This document shows, piece by piece, positions 8,481 through 16,233 of a stretch of DNA of 64,000 nucleotides. The position numbers and the translations under genes are program-made. Source of the stretch: Patescibacteria group bacterium UBA5738 (GTDB taxonomy: Bacteria > Patescibacteriota > Minisyncoccia > Minisyncoccales > UBA5738); contig DIFW01000034.1 in NCBI GenBank assembly GCA_002419295.1, positions 1 through 64,000 on the forward strand. The letters run 5' to 3'. Each line of letters begins with the position of its first letter. The stretch's first letter is position 1. The notes beneath the pieces are model-generated. The model worked only from the letters and a program-made list of their open reading frames with translations. It was not told the origin of the DNA and searched no databases.

Positions 8481-9068
8481 ATGGATAAAGGAGCGAGCGA
8501 TATCAAAAATTTGGCGATGAAATGGTGCACAGATAAAAATCCGAATATTGCGCCGGGAAATTATTATTGTGTTACTCGTGATGATTTTGCGGGTAGAGTC
8601 GATAATTTGTCGGCGGATTTAAAATCTAATGCGAAAATGAACGAAGGTAATGTTTACATGATTGCGGCAATGGCAGGTGAAATTGGCAATAATTCTTTTG
8701 ATCATAACATTGGCAGTTGGCCGGATGTGCCAGGTGTGTTTTTTGATTGGCAGATAACCAACGGCACCGCGCAGATTGTATTGGCGGATCGTGGGCAAGG
8801 GCTGATGGCGACTCTTAAAAAAGTAAAACCGAAAATTTTAAATCATCAAGAAGCGTTAAAAACCGCCTTTTTTGAAAGAATCTCCGGGCGCGCGCCGGAA
8901 AATCGTGGCAATGGATTGAAATTCGTGCGCGAAGGAGTTAAAGCGATGAAAATTCATTTAACTTTTATTTCCGGCGACTCGCAGGCGGAAATGAACCAAA
9001 ATTTTGAAATCAAATCAGCGGACAAAGTTATTCGCGGGTGTTTGGCGATTATTGAAGTAAAGAAGTGA
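8481..9068 (+). CDS. GHKL-type ATPase domain protein (anti-sigma / kinase-like)
   Basis: 195 residues. The C-terminal half carries a stand-alone Bergerat-fold ATPase: an N-box-like segment (AGEIGNNSFDH), a G1-like box (ADRGQGL) and a G2-like box (NRGNGLKFV). There is no phospho-acceptor histidine domain and no membrane segment, so it resembles RsbW/SpoIIAB-like or DUF4325-partner ATPases rather than a complete histidine kinase. The ATG at 8481 is preferred over a TTG two codons upstream. The STAS-like gene follows after 6 bp, suggesting that the two proteins act as a partner-switching pair. Confidence 0.75.
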   Translation: MDKGASDIKNLAMKWCTDKNPNIAPGNYYCVTRDDFAGRVDNLSADLKSNAKMNEGNVYMIAAMAGEIGNNSFDHNIGSWPDVPGVFFDWQITNGTAQIVLADRGQGLMATLKKVKPKILNHQEALKTAFFERISGRAPENRGNGLKFVREGVKAMKIHLTFISGDSQAEMNQNFEIKSADKVIRGCLAIIEVKK

Positions 9069-9074
9069 AAAATT

Positions 9075-9356
9075 ATGAAAATTGAGATTAAAAAATTTGG
9101 GGAAATGTTAATGTCGCGCCCTGCCGGACGGGAGGCATATTTGGCGTTGTCGGCTTATTTGACCAAAGGCGTTGACCGCCAAGAACTGCTGGAGATTGAT
9201 TTTGACGGCGTGAAAGTGATGACGCCTTCTTGGGCCGATGAAGTGATTACAAAATTGGCGCAGGAATTTTCAAACATTAAACTGCTTAACGCGCAAAACT
9301 CCACGGTGCAGGCAACATTAAAAACTCTGCGCGAATACTCCGATCTAAAAATTTAA
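9075..9356 (+). CDS. STAS-like protein (DUF4325 type)
   Basis: 93 residues, one small alpha/beta domain: an N-terminal helix (GREAYLALSAYL), a beta strand with the conserved LEIDFDGV, then TPSWADEVITKLAQEF. This matches the STAS-like DUF4325 family, which resembles anti-sigma-factor antagonists. The segment LEIDFDGVKVMTPSWADE is where the regulatory Ser lies in SpoIIAA-like proteins, and a Ser (PSWADE) is present. It lies 6 bp behind the GHKL ATPase gene. The target of the pair is not visible in the window. Confidence 0.75.
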   Translation: MKIEIKKFGEMLMSRPAGREAYLALSAYLTKGVDRQELLEIDFDGVKVMTPSWADEVITKLAQEFSNIKLLNAQNSTVQATLKTLREYSDLKI

Positions 9357-9438
9357 CAAGACCCATCCTTGCCCGAATTTGTTCAAGTAAATCAAAAAAC
9401 AACATTTTCAAGAATGTGATAATGTCGGTCAACAGATG

Positions 9439-9471
9439 TTCCGGTATTCTGCAGAGTGCCGGAATAATTTT
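9439..9471 (+). terminator. Probable terminator after the STAS-like gene
   Basis: TTCCGGTATTC and GAGTGCCGGAA pair over 11 bp (two G-U pairs) around TGCA at 9439-9464, followed by TAATTTT. The weak T-tract lowers confidence. Confidence 0.5.
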
Positions 9472-9592
9472 AAAAGATACGATAAAATAGGGGGACGGGG
9501 GAAAAGAGAGTTGACAAAATTGAAATTTATTCTAATCTTAACCCAGTTTCCCGGATGGCATTTGTACCTTGTCAATTAATTGAGGTGAGGCG

Positions 9593-9925
9593 ATGAAAAA
9601 AATTGGAAAAATGGATAGATTGGCAGATAATAGCGAACCGGCGAATGAGCAATATCGAGAATTTGTTCTGCATGGCAATATTAAAAAAATTAGGGAATTC
9701 CAAAATATGGCGGTTTTTTTCCTTGGTTGTTTTTTGGCTAGCGCGTTGATTTGTTATTTTGCTGGCATTAAACAATTAGTCGGAGGATTGCCATTATTCG
9801 TAATTTCGTTAATTAGCGGTGCAATCAGTCTTTTGTTTTTTATGATAAGCGTGAGAATGGAAGACAAAAGGAAGAGATTAATGATGGCGCAACACAAAGA
9901 AACATATTCGGGAACGCATAGATGA
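9593..9925 (+). CDS. Small two-helix membrane protein, unknown
   Basis: 110 residues. Residues 1-40 are charged and cytoplasmic-looking; two hydrophobic segments lie at about 40-60 (MAVFFLGCFLASALICYF) and 67-90; a basic tail follows. It has one of the few clear Shine-Dalgarno sequences of the window (GAGGTGAGG at 9582-9590). A TTGACA at 9511 may be its -35 box, with a poor -10. It sits 10 bp before another unknown gene. I do not recognise a family. Confidence 0.65.
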   Translation: MKKIGKMDRLADNSEPANEQYREFVLHGNIKKIREFQNMAVFFLGCFLASALICYFAGIKQLVGGLPLFVISLISGAISLLFFMISVRMEDKRKRLMMAQHKETYSGTHR

Positions 9926-9935
9926 GGTGTTCGGA

Positions 9936-10370
9936 ATGGCAAAAAACAAGAGTGGGATAGAGGACATAAAAACTTTTGCTGCAATGGCAAAGTTTTTAAT
10001 GGCCCACGAAGACATTCAATGGGAATGGGGCAAGGAGAAAACCATCCAAGCGAATTATCGCGAGGGTGAAAAAAGGTATCGGATTAAGGTATTTCTTGTC
10101 AAAGAAAAGGGTGGCTCAAGGTCAATAGGAATAAATTTTCATGGGGGAAATTTTATAGGGCATACTGCCAGCCCATTGTGGTGGAATTACCGTTATGGGG
10201 TGATAGTATATTTAGGGAAAGATGAGGTGATAAATTTATCTGGCAAAAGCGATTCCGTGATGTCCGAATCGGCAACACGAGTGTTGGCAGAGCATAAGGG
10301 TGGCTCTTATCTTCCAAGGAGTGATTTTATTGAATTGTGGGAGACATTGTTAATGCGAATCAAGGTTTAG
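9936..10370 (+). CDS. Hypothetical cytoplasmic protein
   Basis: 144 residues. The ATG at 9936 is chosen over the in-frame GTG at 9927 because GATGAGGTG (9921-9929) is well placed as a ribosome binding site. The protein is alpha/beta with aromatic-rich strands (IQWEWGKE, PLWWNYRYGVIVYLG) and no signal or membrane segment. I do not recognise a family. It is probably cotranscribed with the small membrane protein in front. Confidence 0.6.
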   Translation: MAKNKSGIEDIKTFAAMAKFLMAHEDIQWEWGKEKTIQANYREGEKRYRIKVFLVKEKGGSRSIGINFHGGNFIGHTASPLWWNYRYGVIVYLGKDEVINLSGKSDSVMSESATRVLAEHKGGSYLPRSDFIELWETLLMRIKV

Positions 10371-10411
10371 GAAGTAGACAAAATTATCTACTTTTTCTTT
10401 TTTAATAACGA

Positions 10412-10438
10412 TTATCACTCGGGGGGCTTGACTGATAA
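10412..10438. promoter_or_regulatory. CIRCE-like HrcA operator
   Basis: TTATCACTC - 9 nt - GACTGATAA at 10412-10438. It matches the architecture of the CIRCE element (TTAGCACTC-N9-GAGTGCTAA): 9-nt arms, 9-nt spacer and the same ends, with one mismatch between its own arms. It overlaps the -35 box of the promoter in front of hrcA, so binding would block the polymerase. Confidence 0.75.
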
Positions 10439-10455
10439 TTTGGGGGTGGTAGAAT
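10428..10455 (+). promoter_or_regulatory. Promoter of the heat-shock cluster
   Basis: TTGACT at 10428-10433, a 16-bp spacer and TAGAAT at 10450-10455. The -35 box is inside the right arm of the CIRCE-like element. The leader to hrcA is about 140 nt. Confidence 0.75.
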
Positions 10456-10600
10456 GGGAGTGCGAATGGTTTTCAATTTACAGTTTTCGATTTTCAATGA
10501 ATGGTTCAATGCTTCAATGATCAAACAAAATGTTGCGTATTTGTTTGAAGATTGGTCATTGGCAATTCAATGAAAATTGGAGCTTGAAAATTGAAAATTT

Positions 10601-11317
10601 ATGCAGATATCCGAGCGGCAGAAAAATATATTGGATACCATTATCAGGGAATATGTGGAATCGGCGCGGCCGGTGTCTTCGATGTATCTGGGGGAAAAGT
10701 ATGATTTCGGGATTTGTCCGGCGTCAATCCGCATTGAAATGCAAAAGTTGACCGATGACGGTTTTTTGGAACAGCCGCACACTTCCGCCGGGCGGGTGCC
10801 CACCGATAAAGGCTACCGGTTTTTCGTGAATGATTTATTGAAAAGCGAGAACCAAATGGAAGTCCGGGAATTGGGGTTTGAACCCGGAAAAAGCATTGAG
10901 GATGAATTTGAAGATGTTTTCAAGCTGGCCAATTCGCTCACGCGCAGTTTGGCGCAGGCATCGTCGTCGCTGGTGCTGGGTTATTTGCGGCAGGAAGATG
11001 TGATTTGGAAAGAGGGCTGGGAAGATTTGCTGCAGAATCCGGAATTCGAGGACAAGACCGCCATTGAGAATTTCATCAATTATTTGGGTTATTTGGAGGA
11101 TGATGTCAAATCCCGAGGCTCGGAAGCCAAGTTGGATATTCACATCGGCGGGGAAAACCGTTTTTCCAAAGCCGGAGATTTCAGCGCCATAACCTTTTCG
11201 CTCCAGCCGGTCGAACAGGAAGAAGTTATTCTGTCCATCGTGGGACCCAAGCGCATGGCGTATGAGCGTAATATTGCTTTAACTAACGAAGTATTGAAAC
11301 TGTTCGAGAACCTATAA
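10601..11317 (+). CDS. hrcA: Heat-inducible transcription repressor HrcA, shortened
   Basis: 238 residues. The N-terminal winged helix is well conserved (SERQKNILDTIIREYVESARPVSS, PASIRIEMQKL, FLEQPHTSAGRVPTDKGYR). The C-terminal GAF-like part is about 100 residues shorter than in the usual 340-residue HrcA, but ends with a recognisable GPKRMAYERNIAL segment. HrcA binds CIRCE operators and represses chaperone genes when folded with chaperonin help. It is autoregulated here by the element at 10412-10438. TTGAAAA heptamers, not a Shine-Dalgarno sequence, precede the start. Confidence 0.9.
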   Translation: MQISERQKNILDTIIREYVESARPVSSMYLGEKYDFGICPASIRIEMQKLTDDGFLEQPHTSAGRVPTDKGYRFFVNDLLKSENQMEVRELGFEPGKSIEDEFEDVFKLANSLTRSLAQASSSLVLGYLRQEDVIWKEGWEDLLQNPEFEDKTAIENFINYLGYLEDDVKSRGSEAKLDIHIGGENRFSKAGDFSAITFSLQPVEQEEVILSIVGPKRMAYERNIALTNEVLKLFENL

Positions 11318-11393
11318 AATACAGTTTTCAGTTTTTCTGCCAGAGGTGGATCTGTCCTTTGGCGGGAAAACTGAAAGTTAATAATTGAAAATT

Positions 11394-11879
11394 ATGGATG
11401 AGGAAAAAAACAACGGCAAAGCAAATAAACTATCGGAACTGGAGGAGTGTAGGCAAAAGTGCGAAGAGAACCTCAATGGTTGGAAGCGCGCCAAAGCGGA
11501 TTTGATCAATTATAAGAAAGAGGAAGGCCAAAGAATGGAAGAATTTGCCAAATACGCGCGCCAAAGGTATGTTTTGGAAATTTTGCCGATTGTTGACAGT
11601 TTCGATCTGGCGGCAAAACGGATTCCCAAAGAAGATTTGGAAAACGAAAGCGTGAAAGGAATGATGATGATAAAAGCCCAGCTGGAAGATTTTCTGAGGG
11701 CCAATGGTGTGGAGGCAATTAATGCCGTTGGCCAAAAATTCAATCCCGAACTCCACGAAGCGGCGCAAATGGCTGAATGCGAGGAGAAAGAATCGGGGAC
11801 AATCATTGAAGAAATGCAAAAAGGATATATGATTGATGGGTGCTTGTTGCGCCCGGCGAAAGTGAAAGTTTCGAAATAA
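11394..11879 (+). CDS. grpE: GrpE, nucleotide exchange factor of DnaK
   Basis: 161 residues from the ATG at 11394; a TTG three codons upstream is less likely. It has the long N-terminal coiled-coil helix (ECRQKCEENLNGWKRAKADLINYKKEE) and the C-terminal beta domain with conserved GQKFNPELHEA and GYMIDGCLLRPAKV motifs. It works as a dimer that releases ADP from DnaK. It lies between hrcA and the DUF3467 gene in the heat-shock cluster. Confidence 0.95.
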   Translation: MDEEKNNGKANKLSELEECRQKCEENLNGWKRAKADLINYKKEEGQRMEEFAKYARQRYVLEILPIVDSFDLAAKRIPKEDLENESVKGMMMIKAQLEDFLRANGVEAINAVGQKFNPELHEAAQMAECEEKESGTIIEEMQKGYMIDGCLLRPAKVKVSK

Positions 11880-11954
11880 AATGGAGAAACTTTCATCCCG
11901 AGCAGATTGTGGTTAATATATCTATTATTCAGAATCTGCGAGGGGTTGAAGTGG

Positions 11955-11960
11955 TAAAAT
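11955..11960 (+). promoter_or_regulatory. Extended -10 element directly before the DUF3467 gene
   Basis: TGG-TAAAAT, with TAAAAT at 11955-11960, puts the transcription start about 3 nt before the ATG at 11970. The transcript would be essentially leaderless. No good -35 box is visible. Confidence 0.5.
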
Positions 11961-11969
11961 AATAAAAAT

Positions 11970-12263
11970 ATGGAACAAAATCAACAACAAAGTAAGCAGT
12001 TGCAGATTAAAGTGCGCGATGAGGAATTGAAGGGCGCCTATTCCAATTTGATGCAGATATTGCATACCAAAGAGGAATTTGTGTTGGATTTCTTTTTGAA
12101 CGCTCCGCCGCAGGGGATATTGGCGGCGCGCGTGATGGTGAGTCCGGCGCATGCCAAGCGCATCGCGCAAGCGCTGGCGGAAAATGTGAAAAAGTACGAG
12201 GAAAAATTCGGCGCGATCAGCGAGGGCGAAGCGCCGGAAGGCAAAATAGGATTCATAAAATAA
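11970..12263 (+). CDS. DUF3467 family protein
   Basis: 97 residues. It has the family pattern: KGAYSNLMQILHTKEEFVLDF, then ARVMVSPAHAKRIAQALAENVKKYEEKFG. The biochemical role of DUF3467 is unknown; the domain is small, cytoplasmic and has no obvious catalytic residues. Its position between grpE and hsp20 suggests a link to proteostasis, but an extended -10 element right before the start suggests it can also be transcribed alone. Confidence 0.85.
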   Translation: MEQNQQQSKQLQIKVRDEELKGAYSNLMQILHTKEEFVLDFFLNAPPQGILAARVMVSPAHAKRIAQALAENVKKYEEKFGAISEGEAPEGKIGFIK

Positions 12264-12357
12264 TTTTTAAATTTGCTAATCATCGTTGGAGCAAGAAGAA
12301 ATTTTCAAATCCAAAACAGGTCAAATTGAAAATCAATCGAATTTCCAACGAAAAAAT

Positions 12358-12798
12358 ATGGCATTGATACCTTATCGGGGCGGATGGGATATTGATCGCT
12401 GGTTTGATGACAACGATTGGATAAATTGGCCGTCGTTCCAGTTGATGAAGATGCCCGAAACGCCGAAAATGGACATTTATGAAAAAGACGGCAAGGTGGT
12501 AGTCAAGGCCGAATTGCCGGGTTTCAAGCGCGATCAAATCAACGCTCAAATCAAAGACGGTGTGCTCACCATTGAAGCCAAATCCGAAGAAAAACAAGAA
12601 GAGGATGACAAAAAGAAGGGTTATTGGCGCAAGGAAATCCACCGCGGCTATGTTAAGCGGGCGATCGCTTTGCCCGAAATCGAGGAAGACAAGGTTGAGG
12701 CGGAATTTGAAAACGGCGTGCTAAAAATCATTGCGCCCAAAACCGCGCCGCAAATTGAAGAAGCAAAAGCCAAGAAACTGGAAATCAAAGGAAAGTAG
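12358..12798 (+). CDS. Small heat-shock protein (Hsp20 / alpha-crystallin)
   Basis: 146 residues from the ATG at 12358. The alpha-crystallin domain spans about 35-130 and shows PKMDIYEKDGKVVVKAELPGF, GVLTIEA and the final FENGVLKIIAPK motif. An ATP-independent holdase that oligomerises and passes clients to DnaK. The C-terminal tail is Lys-rich and lacks an obvious IxI motif. It lies just upstream of dnaK, separated by a structured intergenic segment. Confidence 0.93.
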   Translation: MALIPYRGGWDIDRWFDDNDWINWPSFQLMKMPETPKMDIYEKDGKVVVKAELPGFKRDQINAQIKDGVLTIEAKSEEKQEEDDKKKGYWRKEIHRGYVKRAIALPEIEEDKVEAEFENGVLKIIAPKTAPQIEEAKAKKLEIKGK

Positions 12799-12809
12799 AA
12801 AAAGGCAAA

Positions 12810-12860
12810 CCTGTTTTGGAAAACGGCGGGGCGAAAGCCCCGCCACCGCTTGAAAAGCAG
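12810..12860 (+). other. Stable RNA hairpin between hsp20 and dnaK
   Basis: A perfect 8-bp GC stem (GGCGGGGC / GCCCCGCC) with a GAAA tetraloop occupies 12825-12844. An outer stem (CCTG-TTTT with AAAA-CAGG, one bulge) may extend it to 12810-12860. No T-tract follows, so it looks like an RNA processing or stability element that could set different levels for hsp20 and dnaK mRNA. Confidence 0.55.
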
Positions 12861-12989
12861 GAAAACCGAAAATCAAAATCAAATTATAAATGTTAAACAA
12901 AATTATAAATCAAATTTTTAAAATTTAAATTTTATATTTAGAATTTTGTTTATCATTGAATTTTGAATTTTTAAATTAATAAAAAAATT

Positions 12990-14885
12990 ATGGCAAGAAC
13001 AATTGGTATCGATTTGGGAACAACATTGTCGGAAATGGCCGCCATCGTCAACGGCGAACCGAAAATTTTGGAAAACAAAGAAGGATCGCGTTTGACGCCG
13101 TCGGTGGTGGCAATTACCAAAACCGGCGAGCGTCTGGTTGGGGTTTTGGCTAAGCGCCAGCAAATTACCAACGCGAAAAATACTTTATTTTCGGTGAAGC
13201 GCTTTATCGGCCGGAGATTTTCGGATCCGGAGGTTCAGCGCGATTTAAAGCTTTTGCCCTATGAGATCCGCGAGCGGGCAGAAGACGGCGGAGTGGAAGT
13301 GAAAATGGGCGATAAATGGTACGCCGCGCCGGAGATTTCGGCAATGGTGTTGCAAAAACTCAAACAGGACGCCGAGGCCAAGCTGGGAGAGCCGGTGAGC
13401 GGCGCGATTATCACGGTGCCGGCCTATTTTGACGATTCGCAAAGAAAAGCCACCAAGCTGGCCGGTGAGATCGCGGGGTTTGAGGTAAAACGGATTATCA
13501 ACGAACCGACTGCCGCGGCGCTGGCTTATGGTTTGACCAAAAAGAAGAATGAACAGGTACTGGTCTATGATTTTGGCGGCGGCACATTCGATATTTCCAT
13601 TTTGGATATTTCCGAAGATACCGTGGAAGTAAAGGGTACCGGCGGCGATACGCATTTGGGCGGCGATGATGTGGATCAGAGGATTATGGATTGGCTGGTG
13701 AACGAATATAAAAAAGATAATGGCGTCGATCTGTCAAAAGACGATTTGGCGCTGCAAAGATTGAAAGAGGCCGCGGAAAAAGCTAAAATCGAGCTTTCCA
13801 CCGCGATGGAAACCGAAGTAAACCTGCCGTTTATCACCAGCGATGCCAGCGGCCCCAAGCATTTGTATTACAAATTGTCCCGCGCCAAGCTGGAAGATTT
13901 AACGCGCGATTTGATTGAAAAATCAATGGTGCTGGTGCGCCAGGCGCTGGATGACGCCAAATTGGCCGCAAAAGACATTGAGGAAATCGTTTTGGTGGGC
14001 GGCCAAACGAGAATGCCGCTGATCCAGGAAGAAGTGAAAAAATTTTTCGGCAAGGAACCGAACAAATCAATCAATCCCGACGAAGTGGTGGCGATCGGGG
14101 CGGCGGTTGAGGCGGGGATCTTGCAGGGTGAAGTGAAGGATGTTTTGTTGCTGGATGTGACGCCTTTATCGCTGGGGATTGAAACCATGGGCGGGGTCAA
14201 CACGGTATTGATTGCCAAAAACACCACTGTTCCCACGGCCAAATCGCAAGTGTTTTCCACGGCGGCGGACAATCAAACATCGGTGGAAATTCATGTTTTG
14301 CAGGGCGAGCGGCCGATGAGCGCCAACAATAAATCATTGGGAAAATTTATTTTGGACGGGATTATGCCCGCGCCGCGCGGCATTCCTCAAATTGAAGTGT
14401 CATTTGACATTGATGCCAATGGCATTTTGAGTGTCACCGCCAAAGACAAAGCGACCGGCAAAAGCCAGACCATTCGCATTGAAGGATCTACCGGAATTTC
14501 CAAAGAGGAAGTGGAAAGAATGAAGCGCGACGCTGAAACCAACGCGGAGAATGACCGCAAAAAGCAGGAATTGATCAATGGGCGCAATGCTGCCGATAAT
14601 TTGATTTATACCGCGGAAAAGGCAATGCGCGATGCGGGCGACAAAATTGCCGCCGATACCAAGAAGGAAATCAGTGAAAAAATAGAAACCTTGAAAAAAG
14701 TCAAAGATGGGGATAATATGGAGGAGTTGAAGCGCTTAACGGACGATTTGTCGCAGGCCGTGTCCAAAATCGGCGCGCAAATGTATCAGCAACCCGGCGC
14801 GCCGCAAGACTCGGCATCGGGCTCAAAGAAAGGAGAAGACAAACAAGAGCCGGGAGCGCAAGAAGGAGAATATAAGGAGAAATAA
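12990..14885 (+). CDS. dnaK: Chaperone DnaK (Hsp70)
   Basis: 631 residues. ATP-dependent Hsp70. The nucleotide-binding domain (1-370) shows [50 protein letters not shown] and VGGQTRMP; the substrate-binding domain follows with [12 protein letters not shown] and [15 protein letters not shown]. The C-terminal lid ends in an acidic tail. In the phosphate-1 loop, the usual DLGTTNS reads DLGTTLS (Asn to Leu), an unusual exchange at a conserved position. The start is preceded by an AT-rich leader without a Shine-Dalgarno sequence. Confidence 0.97.
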   Translation: MARTIGIDLGTTLSEMAAIVNGEPKILENKEGSRLTPSVVAITKTGERLVGVLAKRQQITNAKNTLFSVKRFIGRRFSDPEVQRDLKLLPYEIRERAEDGGVEVKMGDKWYAAPEISAMVLQKLKQDAEAKLGEPVSGAIITVPAYFDDSQRKATKLAGEIAGFEVKRIINEPTAAALAYGLTKKKNEQVLVYDFGGGTFDISILDISEDTVEVKGTGGDTHLGGDDVDQRIMDWLVNEYKKDNGVDLSKDDLALQRLKEAAEKAKIELSTAMETEVNLPFITSDASGPKHLYYKLSRAKLEDLTRDLIEKSMVLVRQALDDAKLAAKDIEEIVLVGGQTRMPLIQEEVKKFFGKEPNKSINPDEVVAIGAAVEAGILQGEVKDVLLLDVTPLSLGIETMGGVNTVLIAKNTTVPTAKSQVFSTAADNQTSVEIHVLQGERPMSANNKSLGKFILDGIMPAPRGIPQIEVSFDIDANGILSVTAKDKATGKSQTIRIEGSTGISKEEVERMKRDAETNAENDRKKQELINGRNAADNLIYTAEKAMRDAGDKIAADTKKEISEKIETLKKVKDGDNMEELKRLTDDLSQAVSKIGAQMYQQPGAPQDSASGSKKGEDKQEPGAQEGEYKEK

Positions 14886-14930
14886 ACCATCGTCGGGGGG
14901 CCCCGAGTTATTCCGGCGGGTAAATAAGAT

Positions 14931-15025
14931 AAAATATTCAATATTCAACGGTTCAGTTTCCAAAAGAATAATATCCAATAAGCAAAGATTTCAATTTGTT
15001 TGAAAAATTGATTATTGAATATTTT
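14931..15025. repeat. 13-bp inverted repeat between dnaK and dnaJ
   Basis: AAAATATTCAATA at 14931-14943 is perfectly complementary to TATTGAATATTTT at 15013-15025, 69 nt apart. In the mRNA it would form a long-range stem just before the TTGAAAA repeats of the dnaJ leader. Function unknown. Confidence 0.5.
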
Positions 15026-15058
15026 TTGAAAATTGAAAATTGAAAATTGAAAATTGAG
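15026..15058 (+). repeat. Tandem heptamer TTGAAAA x4 in the dnaJ leader
   Basis: Four perfect copies of TTGAAAA end in TTGAG. The same heptamer occurs twice right before hrcA (10584-10597). Each copy offers a TTG, and the 7-nt period shifts its frame. Confidence 0.7.
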
Positions 15059-15061
15059 TTT

Positions 15062-16165
15062 GTGTCTAAGGATTACTACAAAATTTTGGGAGTGCAAAAA
15101 ACCGCCACCGCCGACGAGATAAAAAAGGCCTACCGCGGTTTGGCGCACAAATATCATCCCGATAAGGGCGGCGATGCCGAAAAATTCAAAGAGGTCAACG
15201 AAGCCTATCAAGTGCTTTCGGATAAACAGAAAAGAACTCAATATGACCAATTCGGCAGTGCGTTTGACTCCGCCGGAGGCGGGACGGGATTCGGCGGTTT
15301 TGGCGGCAATACGGGCCGGGACGGCTGGTTTTGGGGTCGTCCGGGTGCGGATTTTGATGTACAATTTGATGACTTGGGGGCGATGATGGAGGAAATGTTC
15401 GGTTTTGGCCGGTCCCAAAAACGGCGCGACGGCAAACGCGGTAAAGACATTCGTTTGGACGTAGAAATCACCTTGGAGGAAGCGTTTGCCGGTGCGCAAA
15501 AAGAATTCAAGATCACCAAAAACGGAGTTTGCCCGCGCTGTTCGGGTAGCGGCGCCGAGCCGAATACCAAGATAAAGGAATGTTTTTCCTGCCGTGGCAC
15601 GGGACAAGTGCAACAGATTAAGAAGACCTTTTTGGGATCATTTACCCAATACGCAGTTTGTCCGGAATGCGGCGGCGAGGGCTATCGTCCTGAAAAGCCC
15701 TGCAATGTTTGCAAGGGCGACGGCCGCGTGAAGATTGAAGAGAATATCAAGGTTACTATTCCTGCCGGAGTTGACAACAATCAGGTGATTAAAATAGAGC
15801 AAAAAGGCGAAGCGGGCCGCCGCGGCGGGAAAATCGGGGATTTGTATATGCGGGTATTTTTAAAATCTCATCCGGTATTTAATCGTAAAGGAGACGATCT
15901 CTATGTCTTGCGCGAAATTTCTTTGTCGCGGGCCGTTCTGGGCGGCGAGATGGAAGTGCCCACGATTGAAGGCAAAGATATTTTGCTCAAAATTCCCGCC
16001 GGCACCGAATCGGGAAAGATTTTTCGGGTTTCGGGCAAGGGGATTACGCGTTTCAACGGTTTTGGCCGCGGCAATATGTATGTTCAAGTTGAAATCGCAG
16101 TGCCAAAAAAATTGAACAAAAAACAAAAAGAACTGCTGGAACAGCTCAAGCGCGAAGGTTTATAA
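15062..16165 (+). CDS. dnaJ: Chaperone DnaJ (Hsp40, type I)
   Basis: About 367 residues. J domain with HPD (KYHPDKGG), a Gly/Phe region ([12 protein letters not shown]), four CxxCxGxG zinc motifs ([32 protein letters not shown]) and two substrate-binding beta domains: a complete type I DnaJ. No ATG is available at the conserved start. GTG at 15062 gives the family-like beginning [10 protein letters not shown]; an in-frame TTG at 15047 lies inside the heptamer repeat. It stimulates DnaK ATP hydrolysis and delivers clients. Last gene of the heat-shock cluster. Confidence 0.93.
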   Translation: MSKDYYKILGVQKTATADEIKKAYRGLAHKYHPDKGGDAEKFKEVNEAYQVLSDKQKRTQYDQFGSAFDSAGGGTGFGGFGGNTGRDGWFWGRPGADFDVQFDDLGAMMEEMFGFGRSQKRRDGKRGKDIRLDVEITLEEAFAGAQKEFKITKNGVCPRCSGSGAEPNTKIKECFSCRGTGQVQQIKKTFLGSFTQYAVCPECGGEGYRPEKPCNVCKGDGRVKIEENIKVTIPAGVDNNQVIKIEQKGEAGRRGGKIGDLYMRVFLKSHPVFNRKGDDLYVLREISLSRAVLGGEMEVPTIEGKDILLKIPAGTESGKIFRVSGKGITRFNGFGRGNMYVQVEIAVPKKLNKKQKELLEQLKREGL

Positions 16166-16177
16166 ATCATCATATTA

Positions 16178-16204
16178 AAAAACCGTCATATTCGACGGTT
16201 TTTC
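16178..16204. terminator. Bidirectional terminator between dnaJ and the beta-helix gene
   Basis: AAAAACCGTC / GACGGTTTTT form a 10-bp stem around ATATTC. A-tract on one side and T-tract on the other allow use from both strands, fitting the convergent genes. Confidence 0.85.
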
Positions 16205-16233
16205 AATATGCCAAATTTTTTAGCGGGCGATTG

